From positions 1-64,000 of the forward strand of contig JAXGGA010003075.1 in the NCBI GenBank assembly GCA_038373865.1: a stretch of 64,000 bases of DNA, given 5' to 3'. The position numbers and the translations under genes were made by a program. The stretch is from Uloborus plumipes (Eukaryota > Arthropoda > Arachnida > Araneae > Uloboridae). Shown here in pieces: positions 24,938 to 35,999 of the stretch. The notes under the pieces were generated by a model. That model searched no databases. It saw nothing but the letters and a program-made list of their open reading frames with translations, and was not told the origin of the DNA. The number at the start of each line of letters is the position of its first letter. The first letter of the stretch is position 1.

Positions 24938-25045
24938 ATTATGAGGGGACCCACTTACCTTATAATGAGGGGACCCACTTACCTTATAATGAGGGGACCC
25001 ACTTATCCCTTACAGAGAAAACTATGGGGTAAGTGGGTCCCCTCT
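24938..25045. repeat. Three 24-bp tandem repeats facing an inverted copy
   Basis: ATGAGGGGACCCACTTACC recurs three times with 24-bp period, followed at 25026-25043 by GTAAGTGGGTCCCCTCTC in the opposite sense, so the end can fold into a hairpin. Related GTAAGTGGGACC and ATAAGTGGGCC motifs occur at about 24067 and 24279, which may mark the other end of an old element of roughly 1 kb. Confidence 0.7.
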
Positions 25046-25388
25046 CCTCAAACACTTGTTAATAATAACTTGTATAAAAATTTTATTGCAGTGAGTTCTT
25101 TAGGTTAAATTATACAGAAAAAATTCAAGAACTAGAAAAAGTAGTTAAAATAAACCTTGAATTTGTAAAAAAAATTGGGGGGGGGGGGGAGTTTTTGACA
25201 TAAGTTCTGTGACCCATAAAAGAATTCCATAAAGCCCAAATATATGCAAAAAAAGAAAAAAAAACAGACATGATCAATGCATAAAAATTAAGCCTTCTGC
25301 ACATTTCAGTTTTAGGGGGGGGGGGGCACTTATGGGAACCAACCATAGTCATCACTTCAAGATTTTACAAAATGACTAAATGCATTAC

Positions 25389-25463
25389 CTTCACTCCACA
25401 TAGTATCTGCACAAACCCTGGTAAAGGAAGCATCAGTACTTACACCTGGATTAAGTAAAGATT
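25389..25463 (-). CDS. E2F transcription factor, exon 5 of the visible six
   Basis: A 75-bp exon between a strong acceptor (TTCTTGTTTCTAG) and donor GTAATG. It begins with two bases completing a Lys codon and ends with one base of a Gly codon; both phases match the neighbouring exons. It encodes a short polar linker between marked box and C-terminal motif and has no domain of its own. The upstream intron is only 88 bp, the downstream one about 4.3 kb and containing the split MITE at 21554. Confidence 0.8.
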
Positions 25464-25551
25464 CTAGAAACAAGAAATACATAGCTATAATTCTTTTTAA
25501 AAGGGTAGTTCATCAATATTATGTATAATATTTTTCAAAAAGTTTACATAC

Positions 25552-25747
25552 TAAAACATGAGTTTTCTTCTGAAGCTTCAATAGCATCACCATTAAGCAG
25601 AAATTGGCTATTTTGAATTTTAATGTCATACGAGTTTTCTTTACATTCTGCTCCTGGATGCAGGATGTTCTGAAGACGGGTGTTGTTGTGCAATAAATAT
25701 CCATTAACATCTGTATTACTTCTACTAGAAATCACAAGCTTCCTTTC
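25552..25747 (-). CDS. E2F transcription factor, exon 4 (second half of marked box and linker)
   Basis: A 196-bp exon after TTTCCATAACAG, starting in phase 0 and ending with donor GTATGT in phase 1. The first part, RKLVISSRSNTDVNGYLL, fits the closing strand pattern of the E2F marked box (hydrophobic strand, S, then x-V-x-x-Y-L), where typical family members have I-x-L-x-S-x-x-G-P-I-x-V-Y-L. The G-P-I is replaced here. The rest is a polar, Asn- and Glu-rich linker. The match is structural rather than close in identity, but reading frame, splice sites and position support it. Confidence 0.75.
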
Positions 25748-26327
25748 CTGTTATGGAAAGAAAACCTTTAAGTTAACATTTATCTCAAACATACTACTTA
25801 AATAATAAAAAATCAATAATCAATTTGCTACATTTAAAGAATGATAGGATCAGAACTTGACTAAAAGAGCGTGTACGTTTGTTTGACAAAAACATCAATC
25901 AATGCATTGTAATTGATAAGATGTCATTGTAATTGATAAGATGTTACACCACTCTAAAAGGGGAGCTCGAGTAGACTAACCAGGGTGAATCTAAACTCTA
26001 GAACAAAAATTTTATCAAACTGATTTAATATCATATCATAGAGTAATAGGTTCACCTTATTGGAAACCTTTCCTGCAAACTAGCGATTTAAAAAGTTATG
26101 AAAAATTAATGTGTTTGTAAAGAACAAAATATGCATTTTTGGGCTCAATTTAGGAGCTTTAACTACCTTGTGGAGCATGAAGATTTTTTCTGATCCTCAA
26201 AATTTATACGTAATTTTTAATCTTAGCGGACAGCATTTCTCACCCTGACCGATTTGGAATTTCAAAACGACTATTTCGATCAACTCTACTGTACAGGTAA
26301 TGATTGCTACAAGCATTTATAGATGTA

Positions 26328-26893
26328 TTAACCCTTGTGGGTTCCTTGGGGTCATATGTGACCTCAATGCAATTTCTGTTTAATATATCTTGTTAATCAA
26401 CCATTTGTTTTTAATGGTATTTTGTGGCTTTTATTCTTCTAGTTTTCTATTCAAAATAATGCTATTATTGTGTTTTATTTTTCCCGAATTGCATTTTTTG
26501 CACACAAGACCCTTGGGGTCACTTCCCCAGAATACCAAAAAAAGAGGACGTTGCAACTTTTGTCCAAGAGAACTGGACAGAAAATGCATCGAAAAATGTC
26601 ATAAGTGTTTGAAATTCACTTGCAAAAAATCATGTTTTTTCAGGTCTGTAACAGTTGTAAATAAATCTACAGTTATTGTAAGTTTTGTTCTAAAATTTTA
26701 ATTTTTAATGCATAAACTAAATTTTACTTTGATTATGTCTTTTTTTTTTTTTTAGCATTAAAAAGTGTGTGAACTTAAATAATGCATGTAACATTCAATA
26801 ATCATACTAAATTAATTAAAGGAAGCTCTGGGATCGTTTATGACCTCAAGGGTCTTGAGTGTAACTGAAATGAGAGAGACCCACGAGGGTTAA
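26328..26893 (+). mobile_element. Internally deleted piggyBac-type element
   Basis: TTAA at 26328-26331 and 26890-26893 flank the termini CCCTTGTGGGTTCC and GGACCCACGAGGG-like sequence in inverted orientation (the right end reads ACCCACGAGGG). Inside, GACCTCAATGC and TGACCTCAAGGG repeat in inverted fashion. About 560 bp remain, including the end of the transposase gene. Confidence 0.75.
26537..26638 (+). pseudogene. piggyBac transposase C-terminal cysteine-rich domain fragment
   Basis: Thirty-four codons read KKRGRCNFCPRELDRKC followed by EKCHKCLKFTCKKSCF: the C-x2-C, C-x3-C-x2-C and C-x3-C spacing of the zinc-binding tail that closes many piggyBac transposases and binds the transposon ends. 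Only this tail survives; the upstream part of the open frame (from 26390) is hydrophobic and unlike transposase. The family usually has a His where this copy has Ser near the last pair. Confidence 0.7.
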
Positions 26894-27676
26894 TGACATA
26901 AGGTTTCAATTGGGTTTGACCATTTAAAAGAGTTTGCTAGAATAAGAGATAGGTATGTACTAGGGTGTCCCAAAAAAAACGAAAGTCGGAATTGTGAAAC
27001 GCATACCCTCTTATTTTTTTCCTTTTACATCAAAACAATTGTAAAAAAAGTTTCATGCAATTTGAACAACGGTAAATCGTTAACCGACTTGCGTCCGAAA
27101 GTGCGAACTAGCCCTTTTTCACTAAGCCCAATCGAAAAAAACTTTTTTCCTAAATTCAAAATTCAATTGATAAAACGCTTCCCCCAGATCCCAACATGTC
27201 CCAAAAAATCATTTATCTAAATCAAAAAATATTTAGGTACCCCAAACGAGGCTTAAAATTCATAATTTTCTTCAAAAAATAGCTTTTTTTCTATGTATTT
27301 TGTAAACAACGAAAGATAAATTTTAAGAAATTATCAAGATGAAAAATATGAAGCATAAAGTATATAATTAAAGCTAAATATTAGTTTTTTTCTCTCATTT
27401 TATATTTATTTATCCCGGAAAGTACTCAAAATTAAGGTTTTTTTCAAGTTTTAAGTTAAATTTTTCCATTTTAAATACTACATTTTTTTTATTATTCATC
27501 TGGAAGATTGTTCTTTAGTGATTTTGGAACTTGATATTTTCTTCAAATGTATCTGTAATTTAAAATAAATAAATAGTTAAAATATATAAATTGAAAAAAA
27601 AAAAAAAACTATGACCGATTTATTTACAACATATATTTACTACAATAATACAGTACAATAAACATTACTAAACATA

Positions 27677-27988
27677 CTATCGTTTTAATGTTTGTTTATT
27701 GCAGTCAGAGTATATATTTCGGTGCTCTTGGACGCAACACAACAAGAATTGTTTTTGCTCCTCATTAGCTGTTAGCAAATCATGACAGTCCTGCATCATT
27801 TTTACAGCCCTTTCAGCTGTATCATATACTGGTCTAAACACTGTTGACCATCCTTTTTCCTTCAAGAAATTAAGTGTTATTCGCCCATAGAAAAGGACTC
27901 TCATTGAGAAAACTATCATCAATTTTGAGCCTAGTAAGCAAAGGCTATCTTTTAAATGACATGAACTTATCAATTGTTTTCTCTGCAA
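27677..27988 (-). CDS. Unidentified protein inside the long-TIR element
   Basis: A 103-codon open frame whose composition looks like real protein: blocks such as FYGRITLNFLKEKGWSTVF and AERAVKMMQDCHDLLTANE suggest amphipathic helices, with a basic end. It lies between the inverted arms, where a transposon gene would sit. I do not recognise the family. It may be one exon (an acceptor-like TTTATTATTTTGCAG precedes the first codons) or the surviving end of a transposase. No DDE motif can be assigned. Confidence 0.4.
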   Translation of the reverse strand: MQRKQLISSCHLKDSLCLLGSKLMIVFSMRVLFYGRITLNFLKEKGWSTVFRPVYDTAERAVKMMQDCHDLLTANEEQKQFLLCCVQEHRNIYSDCNKQTLKR

Positions 27989-28387
27989 AATAATAAAATA
28001 ACAGATAACAAATGTGCGATATGAGAAAGTAACTAATTAAACAATTAGTTACTTCCTCCGCCCATTTTTTTCAATTCGACTGAGTACACAAGTACTAGTT
28101 TACACTTTCAGGCACAAGACGGCACAATTTGTAATTTTTGGAATTACAATAAACATTTTCGACAATCATATTGATATGAAACAAGCATTTATTCAAAATT
28201 TTTAAAGAAATTAGGTTCCCAGCACGAGGCATAAAATTTATATATTTCTCAAAATATTAGATTTTTTCTATTAAAGTATTGCATCATTTGTGAATTTTAA
28301 ATTGCAGAGATAATATCAAGTCCCAAAATCACTGAAGGACAAACTTTCAAAACAGCATTTGCAAATGAATAATAAAAAAATGTAGTA

Positions 28388-29454
28388 GGGGATTGTGTGG
28401 CAAAGTAAAAATAGCAGGGCAAAGTAAAATGGCGAAATATTTTCCCAGCTTGCAGTGAAACCCACCTAGCAATATTTTAACTAAGTTCCTAGACAGATAG
28501 TTAATTTCTGTCAAAAAATAAGTAGCTCCAAACATCAACAAAAAAATTATATTCAAGAAATTTTAAAAATTTGATACCTTTATTGTAATATTCATGGTTT
28601 TTACAAAAATTTTCTTGTTATTATAAAAGGATGAGATTTTTGTAATTATCATCCAAACTATTAATTGAGAACTACTGATATCCAGTGCAGTCCTTATTTA
28701 GTTAAAATTAGGCATTTTTAGATTTTTAATGTTCATTGCTCAATGTAATTTGTCAAGTGCAACGTGGCGCAAAGTGGATGGGGCAAAGTAAAATGGTTCA
28801 TTTCGTGTACTTATTCATTCATTTATTAAATCAATCACGTATTTCTTCATTTATTAATTCATTTACATTCTTTTACTTACTCATTCATTAACTCATTTTC
28901 TTATTCGTTCTCTATTTTATTCACTCATTAAATTTTTTCTCACACATTAATTTATTTATTCATTTACTTGCTCATTCGTTTATTTTTCGTTAATAATTAT
29001 TTTTTCGTTTATTTACACATTCATTTGATGAAAATTACTGTTAATCGTCGAATTGAAAAATTTTCATAACAAAAATATTTTATTTTTCACTTTTCCCCAT
29101 GTTTTTTTGAAGTGAAAAATTTTCAAATTTTTTTAAAGCTCAAAATAACTGCCAAAGATGAAAAACAATATTTCAACGAAAGTATTATCAAAAAACATTA
29201 TTCCTTCTTTATGTTCAAAAATTTTTAGAACAAAGTTCCCATTTGTTCCTTTTGAAGTAGGCAAGTAAACTTAACTATTTCACTTTGCCCCACATGAAAA
29301 ATGATCAAATAAACTTTGTGCTGAAATATAATTGAAATTAAAAACCAACGTAAATAAAGTACAAATTAGGTAAAAAGTACGGCATTTACTGCATACATGC
29401 TGTACATTCTACCCAATTTGTGCTTTATTTACGTTGGTGTTTAACTTCATTTGT
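28388..29454. mobile_element. Insertion inside the long-TIR element, 14-bp direct repeat flanks
   Basis: Comparison of the two arms of the 26960-29980 element shows extra DNA here. It is bounded by AAAAAAATGTAGTA (28374-28387) and AAAAAAATGTGGTA (29455-29468). Inside, GTGTGGCAAAGTAAAA at the left and its inverse TTTCACTTTGCCCCACAT near 29278-29296 pair, GGGGCAAAGTAAAATGG recurs at about 28777, and a hairpin (AACCAACGTAAATAAAG and inverse) lies at 29343-29440. The middle (28800-29030) is a run of ATTCATTT-like units. No coding sequence. Confidence 0.6.
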
Positions 29455-30027
29455 AAAAAAATGTGGTATTTAAAAGTGGAAAAGTTTAACTTAAAACTTG
29501 AAAAAACCTTAACTTTGAGTAATTTAAGGGAGAAATTAAAATAAAATGAGAGAAAAAACTAATATTTAGCTTGACTAAAATATATTCTTCATCATATTTT
29601 TCATCTTGATAATTTCTTAAAATTTATCTTTTGTTGTTTACAAAATACATAGAAAAAAGCTATTTTTTGAAGAAAATTATGAATTTTAAGCCTCGTTTGG
29701 GGTACCTAAATATTTTTTAATTTGGATAAATGATTTTTGGGACATGTTAGGATCTAGGGGAAGCGTTTTATCAACATGAAATTTTGAATTTCCGAAAAAA
29801 GTTTTTTCGATTTGGCCTAGTGAAAAAGGGCTAGTTCGCACTTTTGGACGCAAGTCGGCACGGATTACCGTTGTTCAAATTGCATGAAACTTTTTTTACA
29901 ATTGTTTTGATGTAAAAGGAAAAACATAAGAGGGTATGCGTTACAAAATTCCGACTTTCGGTTTTTTTGGGACACCCTAGTATGTACCAGATTCCAGATT
30001 GTAGGGTACAAAATTGCATACATATAT

Positions 30028-32551
30028 CAGGGCTCCTAGCAAATCACTCTCCTAGTGGATTAAAAAATAGGGCCTTTATATGGCCCTTTTCAGGCACATT
30101 TCTGACTATATTATGCTTAATCCACTTAAATGTGATTTTAACATATATATTTGCCATTTATTGATGGAATTTTAAACTTTTACTTTTAACTCTCAATTAG
30201 AATATGAACTACTTTATGAATCATAATATTAAGAATTAACATTTAAAAAAATGAACTCAAGAAATAATGATTTGTTTGTGTTTTGGTTGTAACTGTATTT
30301 TTTAAAAATAAAGAATTTTTACATTAAAAACCATATTTTTCTCCAAAAATTTTTAGGTTACTATTATTATACATACATGAAAATAAAGTACATATTGTTT
30401 TTAAAATGAGCTATTTGGTAACTCTAGCTCTCATACAAGTTGAGTTGAAACATTTTAAAGCACGGTCAGTGTTTTTTTAATGAATTTCAAAAATTAATTA
30501 CCCAACTACGAAGGAGACTTCTTAAGGGGTTACAGTACCTTTCTAACAAATTTCTTTAACTTACGTAAAAAATGTAATTCTTAGAAATCTTTGTTTCTAC
30601 ACTTATTTACCAATCAATAATTTATTTTCGAACATGAACATTTTGCTCACTTTTCTTGAAAATTTGAAAAATTCAAGAAAATTTCAATTTTTTAAAAACC
30701 CTAAGGCTTTTTTTCTGCACTAATTTCAAAATTTCTTTTTGAGAAATGATCACAAGAATTACCTCTAAAAATCTGTGCATTCATTTTCTTATATATTAAT
30801 TTGAAAATATTGTGACCTTTTATGTAAAAAATTCTTTGAAAATTTTGTTTTTTGAGGTTTAACAAGTTCTAAAAATTTTTGTAATTTATGAAATGCTTAT
30901 TCAATGCACAGTTTTGTTAAATATATTATCCTGAGTGCAAAAAATATTGCTTTAAAGCTGTATCTTTAATAGAAAAAAATCCTTAGCATTTCCAGTAACA
31001 TAGAAACACTAAAAACAGATCATCGAGAAAAAGCACTTTAAAGTTTTGCTTTTCCATTTAAACACATAGCATGCATGCCTTAAAGTCACTCATAACTTTT
31101 TAAATTATTTAGCTAGAGCAATGCTATTTTTCCCAGTGTTTTAAATAACTTTTACTTTTGAAATAAGCAATAAAATTTTTTTTGGCCTTTTGGTCATTTT
31201 TGAGGTATTGTGACCCCAAGTGATTCCAAGTAAACCTTCATGACCTCTATTTCCTCAACCGTTCGTCCTAGATGTCCATTTGCAAACTTGTTCGAAATGA
31301 GGAGGAGAGTTAAGATATGGAAATTTTGAAGCGAAAAAAATAATTGGTTAAGAAATAAAAAACAATTTTTTATAGGAGCTCCAGGCCCCCGAACTTATAT
31401 TTAGGGAAAGAATCTACATTGAAAAATAATACTAACACAAAAAAATGACATTTGGGCGATCAAAATCCATGGAGAAATGAAACATGAAACTTTATGACTT
31501 ATACCACTTTACACTAGCGTTATTTTAAGTGATTTTGGGGGCCATATACACGCGAAATTCACACCATTCAGAGTTCTTTAATAACAAAATATTCTTTATT
31601 TTCCTAAAATATATTTAACTGTAAAAGTTATTTAACATGGGAATAAAATACGAAAAAAATTGAATAAGAAAGAATGAAAATGTCTTGCTGAATTCGCGAA
31701 TATGTAAATTTACCGACTGTATAGTGATTGCTACGGAACAGTATGCAGAAATGGTGTTGCTTTACGGACAATGTAATTGCAATGTATATTATTTCTTAGA
31801 TTCTACATATTTCATGTGTTTAATATCTTTGTATAAAATTATATAATAATTTACCTTGTCTTGTTATGTTTTGTAGTCTTGTAGCATCTGCATTTATTTT
31901 TGAATACAATGAGAAGTGAATGTTTTCTGACATGGACGAAACAAATTTCATTATCGTACCTAATCTAAAAGCTCGTTATTCCTCTGGCAGGGCGAAAATT
32001 TTCTTTTGTCAATTTGTTTACGTGCCCTGCACACTTAAAACTGGAATATCTCCGCCAAATTTGATCGCACAGATGTCATTTTTTTGTGTTAGTATTATTT
32101 TTCAATGGAGATTCTATCCCTAAATATAAGTTTGGGGACCCGGAGTCCCTATAAAAAGTTAGATTTCATATTTTTTGACTGAATTATTTTTTCGCTTCAA
32201 ACTTTCAACATTTTAACTCTCTACCTCATTTCGAGCAAATTTGCAATTGAAAGTATGCATCTAGGACAAACGGTTGAGGAATTGGAGGTCATGAAGGTTG
32301 ACTTGGAACACCCTGTATATGAATTTAAGACATCAAAGATAAGGAATTTAGGAAAGTTTCATGGAAATCTGAGATGGACAGGTTGAAAATAATTATTTTA
32401 TTAATTTACTTCAGTTTTCAAAGTGTTTAAAATAGGGCTTTTGATTATTTTTAAGGCTTTTAACTACTAAAGATGGCATTTAGAGTTGCCTCTGAAGAAC
32501 ACTTGAAAATAAGGCCTCTATAGGGGCTTTTGTAGAATTGTGGGAATCCTG
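30028..32551. mobile_element. Possible hAT-type element (CAGGGCTCC end)
   Basis: The left end CAGGGCTCCTAGC matches the left end of the element at 40921; about 2.5 kb away lies GGGAATCCTG. GGGCCTTTATATGG and CCTCTATAGGGGC near the ends are partly mirrored. A clear 8-bp duplication is not seen. It would contain the MITE at 31215. Confidence 0.35.
31215..32315. mobile_element. MITE with roughly 250-bp inverted arms
   Basis: AACCTTCATGACCTC and GTTCGTCCTAGATG on the left are mirrored by CATCTAGGACAAACGG and GAGGTCATGAAGGTTGACTT on the right. The pairing goes on inward through AGGGAAAGAATCTACATTGA (about 31396) and its inverse near 32110. The right end GGAACACCCTG is followed by TA. No coding sequence. 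Confidence 0.75.
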
Positions 32552-32701
32552 TATATGTACATACACGTGTGTCTCCCCCCCCCCTAAAAAAAGCTTTTCT
32601 ATATTACATTTCTAAATATATAATTTAACACTTTCACAAACCACATGCCAACACAATAGCTTATATTGATTTTTAATGCAAGGAATACTAAAAATACTTA
32701 C

Positions 32702-32798
32702 AAAAGATTCTAAAAACTGGTAGTTTATCATGCCTATAATAGTCTTCCCATCGAAATCTTCTATATTCTTCAAGTCCTCACAAGTTACATAATGATAC
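32702..32798 (-). CDS. E2F transcription factor, exon 3 (start of marked box)
   Basis: A 97-bp exon. Its first base completes a Lys codon begun in the exon at 61386, then reads YHYVTCEDLKNIEDFDGKTI, a clear match to the E2F marked-box opening (A-Y-V-T-x-x-D-(I/L)-x-x-I-x-x-F). It ends with donor GTAAGT in phase 0. The intron before it ends in AC, not AG; no AG acceptor upstream gives an open frame. After G-K-T-I-I-G the expected K-A-P-P-E-T-x-L-x-V segment is not present (MINYQFLESF instead), so this is a divergent E2F. Confidence 0.9.
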
Positions 32799-34416
32799 GT
32801 TCACAGAAAGTTAAGGAAAACAATAAATGGAGACTATACATAATCAAGTTGGAAAATAAAAATATATATATTTTTAAAAAACACACCAATTTTAACACCT
32901 TATACTGTAGAATAACTCGTTATTATTAATGTGGTGATCTCTCACTTTTGCATCTTTTAAGGATCAAAAGGAAAAAAGGCATGCAAGTGAAGGCACATAT
33001 GGGGAAAACACATAACAAATGCTGAAGAATGAAGTAATGTTGCAAGGCAATATTACAAGGTTATGCACAAGAAAAAATATCAAAAAAGCTACTTTCAAAA
33101 TACAAACATAACATAACTATAAGAGAATGCATAGTTAAAATCCAAATAATTTTTAAAAAGTTAACAAGATAGGATTTTGATTTTGTTTAAACTTTTTAAT
33201 TTACTATAGTGCTTTTAAAGCTCAGCAGGTGGATAAATTCTATCTCAATGAAATTACGAATTTTTTTTTAAATAGGCAAACAGTTTTGTGTCCTCACAAC
33301 ATGTGTATAGGTCCAAGTACTTTTATAAAATCTTTTTATCAATACCCTTGCCATCATACTTATAACTGCTTTATAGCTTAACTTCTCCCTATCTTAGATA
33401 ATTAAAATATCATGTATAAAAGAATAAGAAAGGAAATAATTGTGTCCAACAAAGTCTGCCTTGTATAGCTCTATTTCACTTGTAACATCAATAACTTGAT
33501 TTTAATTTTCAGAGGTATCTCGCTCTTTTTCTACAATAAAAGATAATTGATAGTCCTGTTTCAGTCAATACTGTAAAAATATACTCTATAACAAAAAAAT
33601 TGATGTACTTTCAATCAGACAACTCCTTCTTGGTGCATCGGTTTTTTTTTGTTATAGAGTGTATTATTATTATTACTTTGATGCATGCAGGATGTTGAGA
33701 ACACATTATGAGTGGTACATGAAAACAGGGGGGGGGCGAGGACAAAAGGGCAGAGGGAGGTGTGGTGATGAGTCACTGTTACCAGAGAGTTTATACTTGA
33801 GATGGCAAGATTCCCTCCAGGGTTGCCACCAGGGTTGTTTGGTTTAAACCACGTTGGTTTAAACCAATCGGTTTTTCTTAAAAAACCATGTGTTTTTTTT
33901 TTTAATTGTTTTTTTTTTCAAAAAATGACAAAAAAAGAAGGAAAAAAATTTCTTCAAATGTTTACCTTTACTTTATGCACATATTAACCCATTAACCGCC
34001 GAAACTCGAAATCATTATTTGTTTTTGATACAAATCATAAAAGTTACTATTTTGAACCCATACAATAGTATTATGCTGCAAAAAGAACAAAATTCCACTT
34101 ACATTTAGAAATATAGGGTGTTGCGTTGACGCAACGTCAGCGGAAAAGGGGTACGGATGCTAAGTAGTTCTATTTGATACAATTCCGTAGTTTCAATGCG
34201 TTTTAGGCATCTAAAATTTGTATGAGCTTTGATATGGTTTTGAAATGTGCAGAGAACTTTAGCAGAAAGTAAAAAATGTTTTTTAAAAATCAATGAAAAA
34301 AATTTTAATTTAACAAAAACCTGATTATCCAAGGTCATACATGATCAACTTCGTAGCAATCGGGGTAGAGAGCAATATCACAAGCATTGCAACGATAAAC
34401 AGTTTGACAGTGGCAA

Positions 34417-34698
34417 TGGGGCCGTGGTCAGCCCGATCAATAAGACGTCGGACTCGTAACCGGGGTGTCCCGGGTTTGATCCTAGCCGAGGAGTACTCCA
34501 CCGTCGTTACTAATGGTGGCTGGGCGAAGTAAAATGGGTCGTGGTCACAAAATCCTTCAAGTTAAACGATGCCTCTAGGGGTACAAAACCAGTTGTTTAC
34601 TTGGCCCTTGGCCTGGTTCAAAAGAACAGAGCTCTCTGAGCTAAATCGGGCTTCCACCTTAATGGTGCTTATAAGAACGGAAGCAGTACTTGTTCCGA
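34417..34698 (+). mobile_element. tRNA-derived SINE
   Basis: The head resembles a tRNA: an A-box-like stretch near GTGGTCAGCCCGATCAA, an anticodon-loop-like ACTCGTAA and the B box GGGTTTGATCC at about 34474. The arms have several mismatches, so it is not a working tRNA gene; an unrelated body of about 200 bp follows. It lies within the piggyBac element at 33984, so it is younger. Confidence 0.5.
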
Positions 34699-34718
34699 GT
34701 TAAATCAGGAAGATCTGT

Positions 34719-35008
34719 CTACTCGGGCTCGGGTACCCGAGTAGTTTCAGAAACAACACAATGGAAATATTTGCACCGTACCTTTTTGTTATTTGTAAAT
34801 CTTGCTGTAAAATGCCCCCCAGATACTGGCATTGGAAAGCTGAATTTGCTTGACGGTCCTGTAGCTGAACTTTTCTTCTGTGTATTATTATCAAGGGGGG
34901 GGGGCTGCACAAATTAAGTGCAACCTCTCGTCTAAAACCCCAACAGTGACTTTCTATTTCCTTCTTCAGACAGTCTTGAAAGTTTCCGAGCATTTGTTTG
35001 TGCAGCAT
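34719..35008 (-). pseudogene. piggyBac transposase C-terminal remnant
   Basis: Two overlapping minus-strand frames together resemble the linker that precedes the cysteine-rich tail of PGBD-type transposases. One has CWGFRREVALNL then VQLQDRQANS (family: F-R-x-x-(I/V)-x-x-x-L and L-x-D-R-(P)-A-N). The other has GGHFTARFTNNKKVRCKYFH (family: G-R-H-F-P-x-x-(I/L)-P-x-T-x-x-K-x-x-x-R-x-C). The break between frames lies near the G-run at 34897. The match is moderate and the copy is non-functional. Confidence 0.5.
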
Positions 35009-35119
35009 AGATATAATTTGAAAATATTGGCCAACATTTTTCTCTCGGACTCTAATTCTATAATTTGAAACTAAATTATTTCACTAATCAACATTACCCA
35101 TTTCCATGTTATATTGCTC

Positions 35120-35291
35120 TAGGGGCGTCATTTCAAGTTTTTCCAGGGGGGGGGGGCAAAGGGTCCAAACACAATGCAATTTCACCGAAAAACATCAAAA
35201 ACCACGCCCACTTATATGTAAATACATTGATTTCTCAAAGCCAGGGGGGGCAATTGACCCCCCCCCTGCCCCCCCCTAAATGACGGGCCTG
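35120..35291. mobile_element. 172-bp hAT MITE of the poly-G family, perfect TSD
   Basis: Flanked by identical octamers TATTGCTC (35112-35119 and 35292-35299). Ends TAGGGGCGTCATTTCAAG and AAATGACGGGCCTG. Contains the shared blocks TTTTTCCAGGGGGG, CCAAACACAATGCAATTTC and ACCACGCCCACTTATATG. Confidence 0.88.
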
Positions 35292-35999
35292 TATTGCTCA
35301 ATGATGCAAAGTTGAGGAACAGGAACCTTTTTCTTCTGAATTCTGGAGTAGCAAGAAACGTTCTTTACGGGCTCAATTTTACCGTAAGTAGAACCTCGAA
35401 TCATCATCAGCACATCAGTTTTTTTTTTTTAATTTTTTTGTTCAAAAACATGTTCGAATGCTTCTTAAACTAAGATATCTTGTTCTGGGCATTTCAAAAG
35501 GCGGAGACGAAAAAAAAGTCAAAACGCGCAGAATAGAAATGCGCGTATGCCTTTCGAAAAAGCAGTTGAGACAGGCAGTCTGACCAAAGATCTGACTACC
35601 CCTTTTTCGCTGACGATGCGTTCACGCAACACCTGCTTTTGCGTTCCTTCCCTCTGACACAGAATCAATTTTGAGTGAAATTTTTTTTATGAAAGTGACC
35701 TTGACTAAGAGTATTTCACATACAAACCCAAACTTTTTTTCTTTTCTAAGTGTTTTGATAGAAAAATAGATTACAAATTTGAGCAAAAAAAAGCATGTTA
35801 GAACCACAATTTTTATTACATATAGAATAAAATGTTTGAGGCAATTTTTTTACTTAACATGTTTCTATGGTTGTTCTTAAACCTTAAACTGAAATCGGTA
35901 TAAAAATTAGTTAAATAGCGAATTTTTTATGATTTTTTATAATGACCGTTGCGTCAACGCAACACCAGCGGGTAATGGGTTAAAAAACGTAAAATTTAG

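Larger units (their letters stand above)
26960..29980. mobile_element. 3.0-kb TA-flanked element with inverted termini over 500 bp long
   Basis: TA lies on each side (26958-26959 and 29981-29982). The termini CTAGGGTGTCCCAAAAAAA and TTTTTTTGGGACACCCTAG open inverted arms running from 26960 to about 27545 on the left and from 29980 to 29469 on the right, continuing at 28387-28280 once the insertion 28388-29454 is removed. Within the arms, TAGCCCTTTTTCACTA and TCCCAACATGTCCCAAAAA-type blocks are mirrored. The centre holds a minus-strand open frame of 103 codons (27677-27988). The superfamily is not recognised; a TA duplication and GGG ends suggest a Tc1/mariner-like or related DNA transposon. 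Confidence 0.8.
33984..35983 (-). mobile_element. 2.0-kb piggyBac-type element, TTAA-flanked
   Basis: TTAA at 33984-33987 and 35980-35983 border the inverted ends CCCATTAACCGCC and GCGGGTAATGGG. Just inside both ends are palindromic TTGCGTTGACGCAAC motifs (about 34121 and 35948), with another variant at 35617. The interior holds a minus-strand transposase tail remnant, a tRNA-like SINE (34417) and a hAT MITE (35120), both later insertions. Confidence 0.75.

Noticed and set aside
24938..25045. A CRISPR-like array from the 24-bp repeats
   Set aside because: The repeats are directly adjacent without spacers, in a eukaryotic context; this is a minisatellite.
32799..32900. AG acceptor TATGTATAG at about 32832 as a normal 3' splice site for the E2F marked-box exon
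   Set aside because: All three frames between that AG and YVTCEDL hit a stop (TAA or TGA), whereas the U12 AC site restores the frame.
34417..34490. A functional tRNA gene (anticodon CGT, Thr-like)
   Set aside because: The T-arm and acceptor stem have several mismatches and an unrelated body follows; a SINE head fits better.
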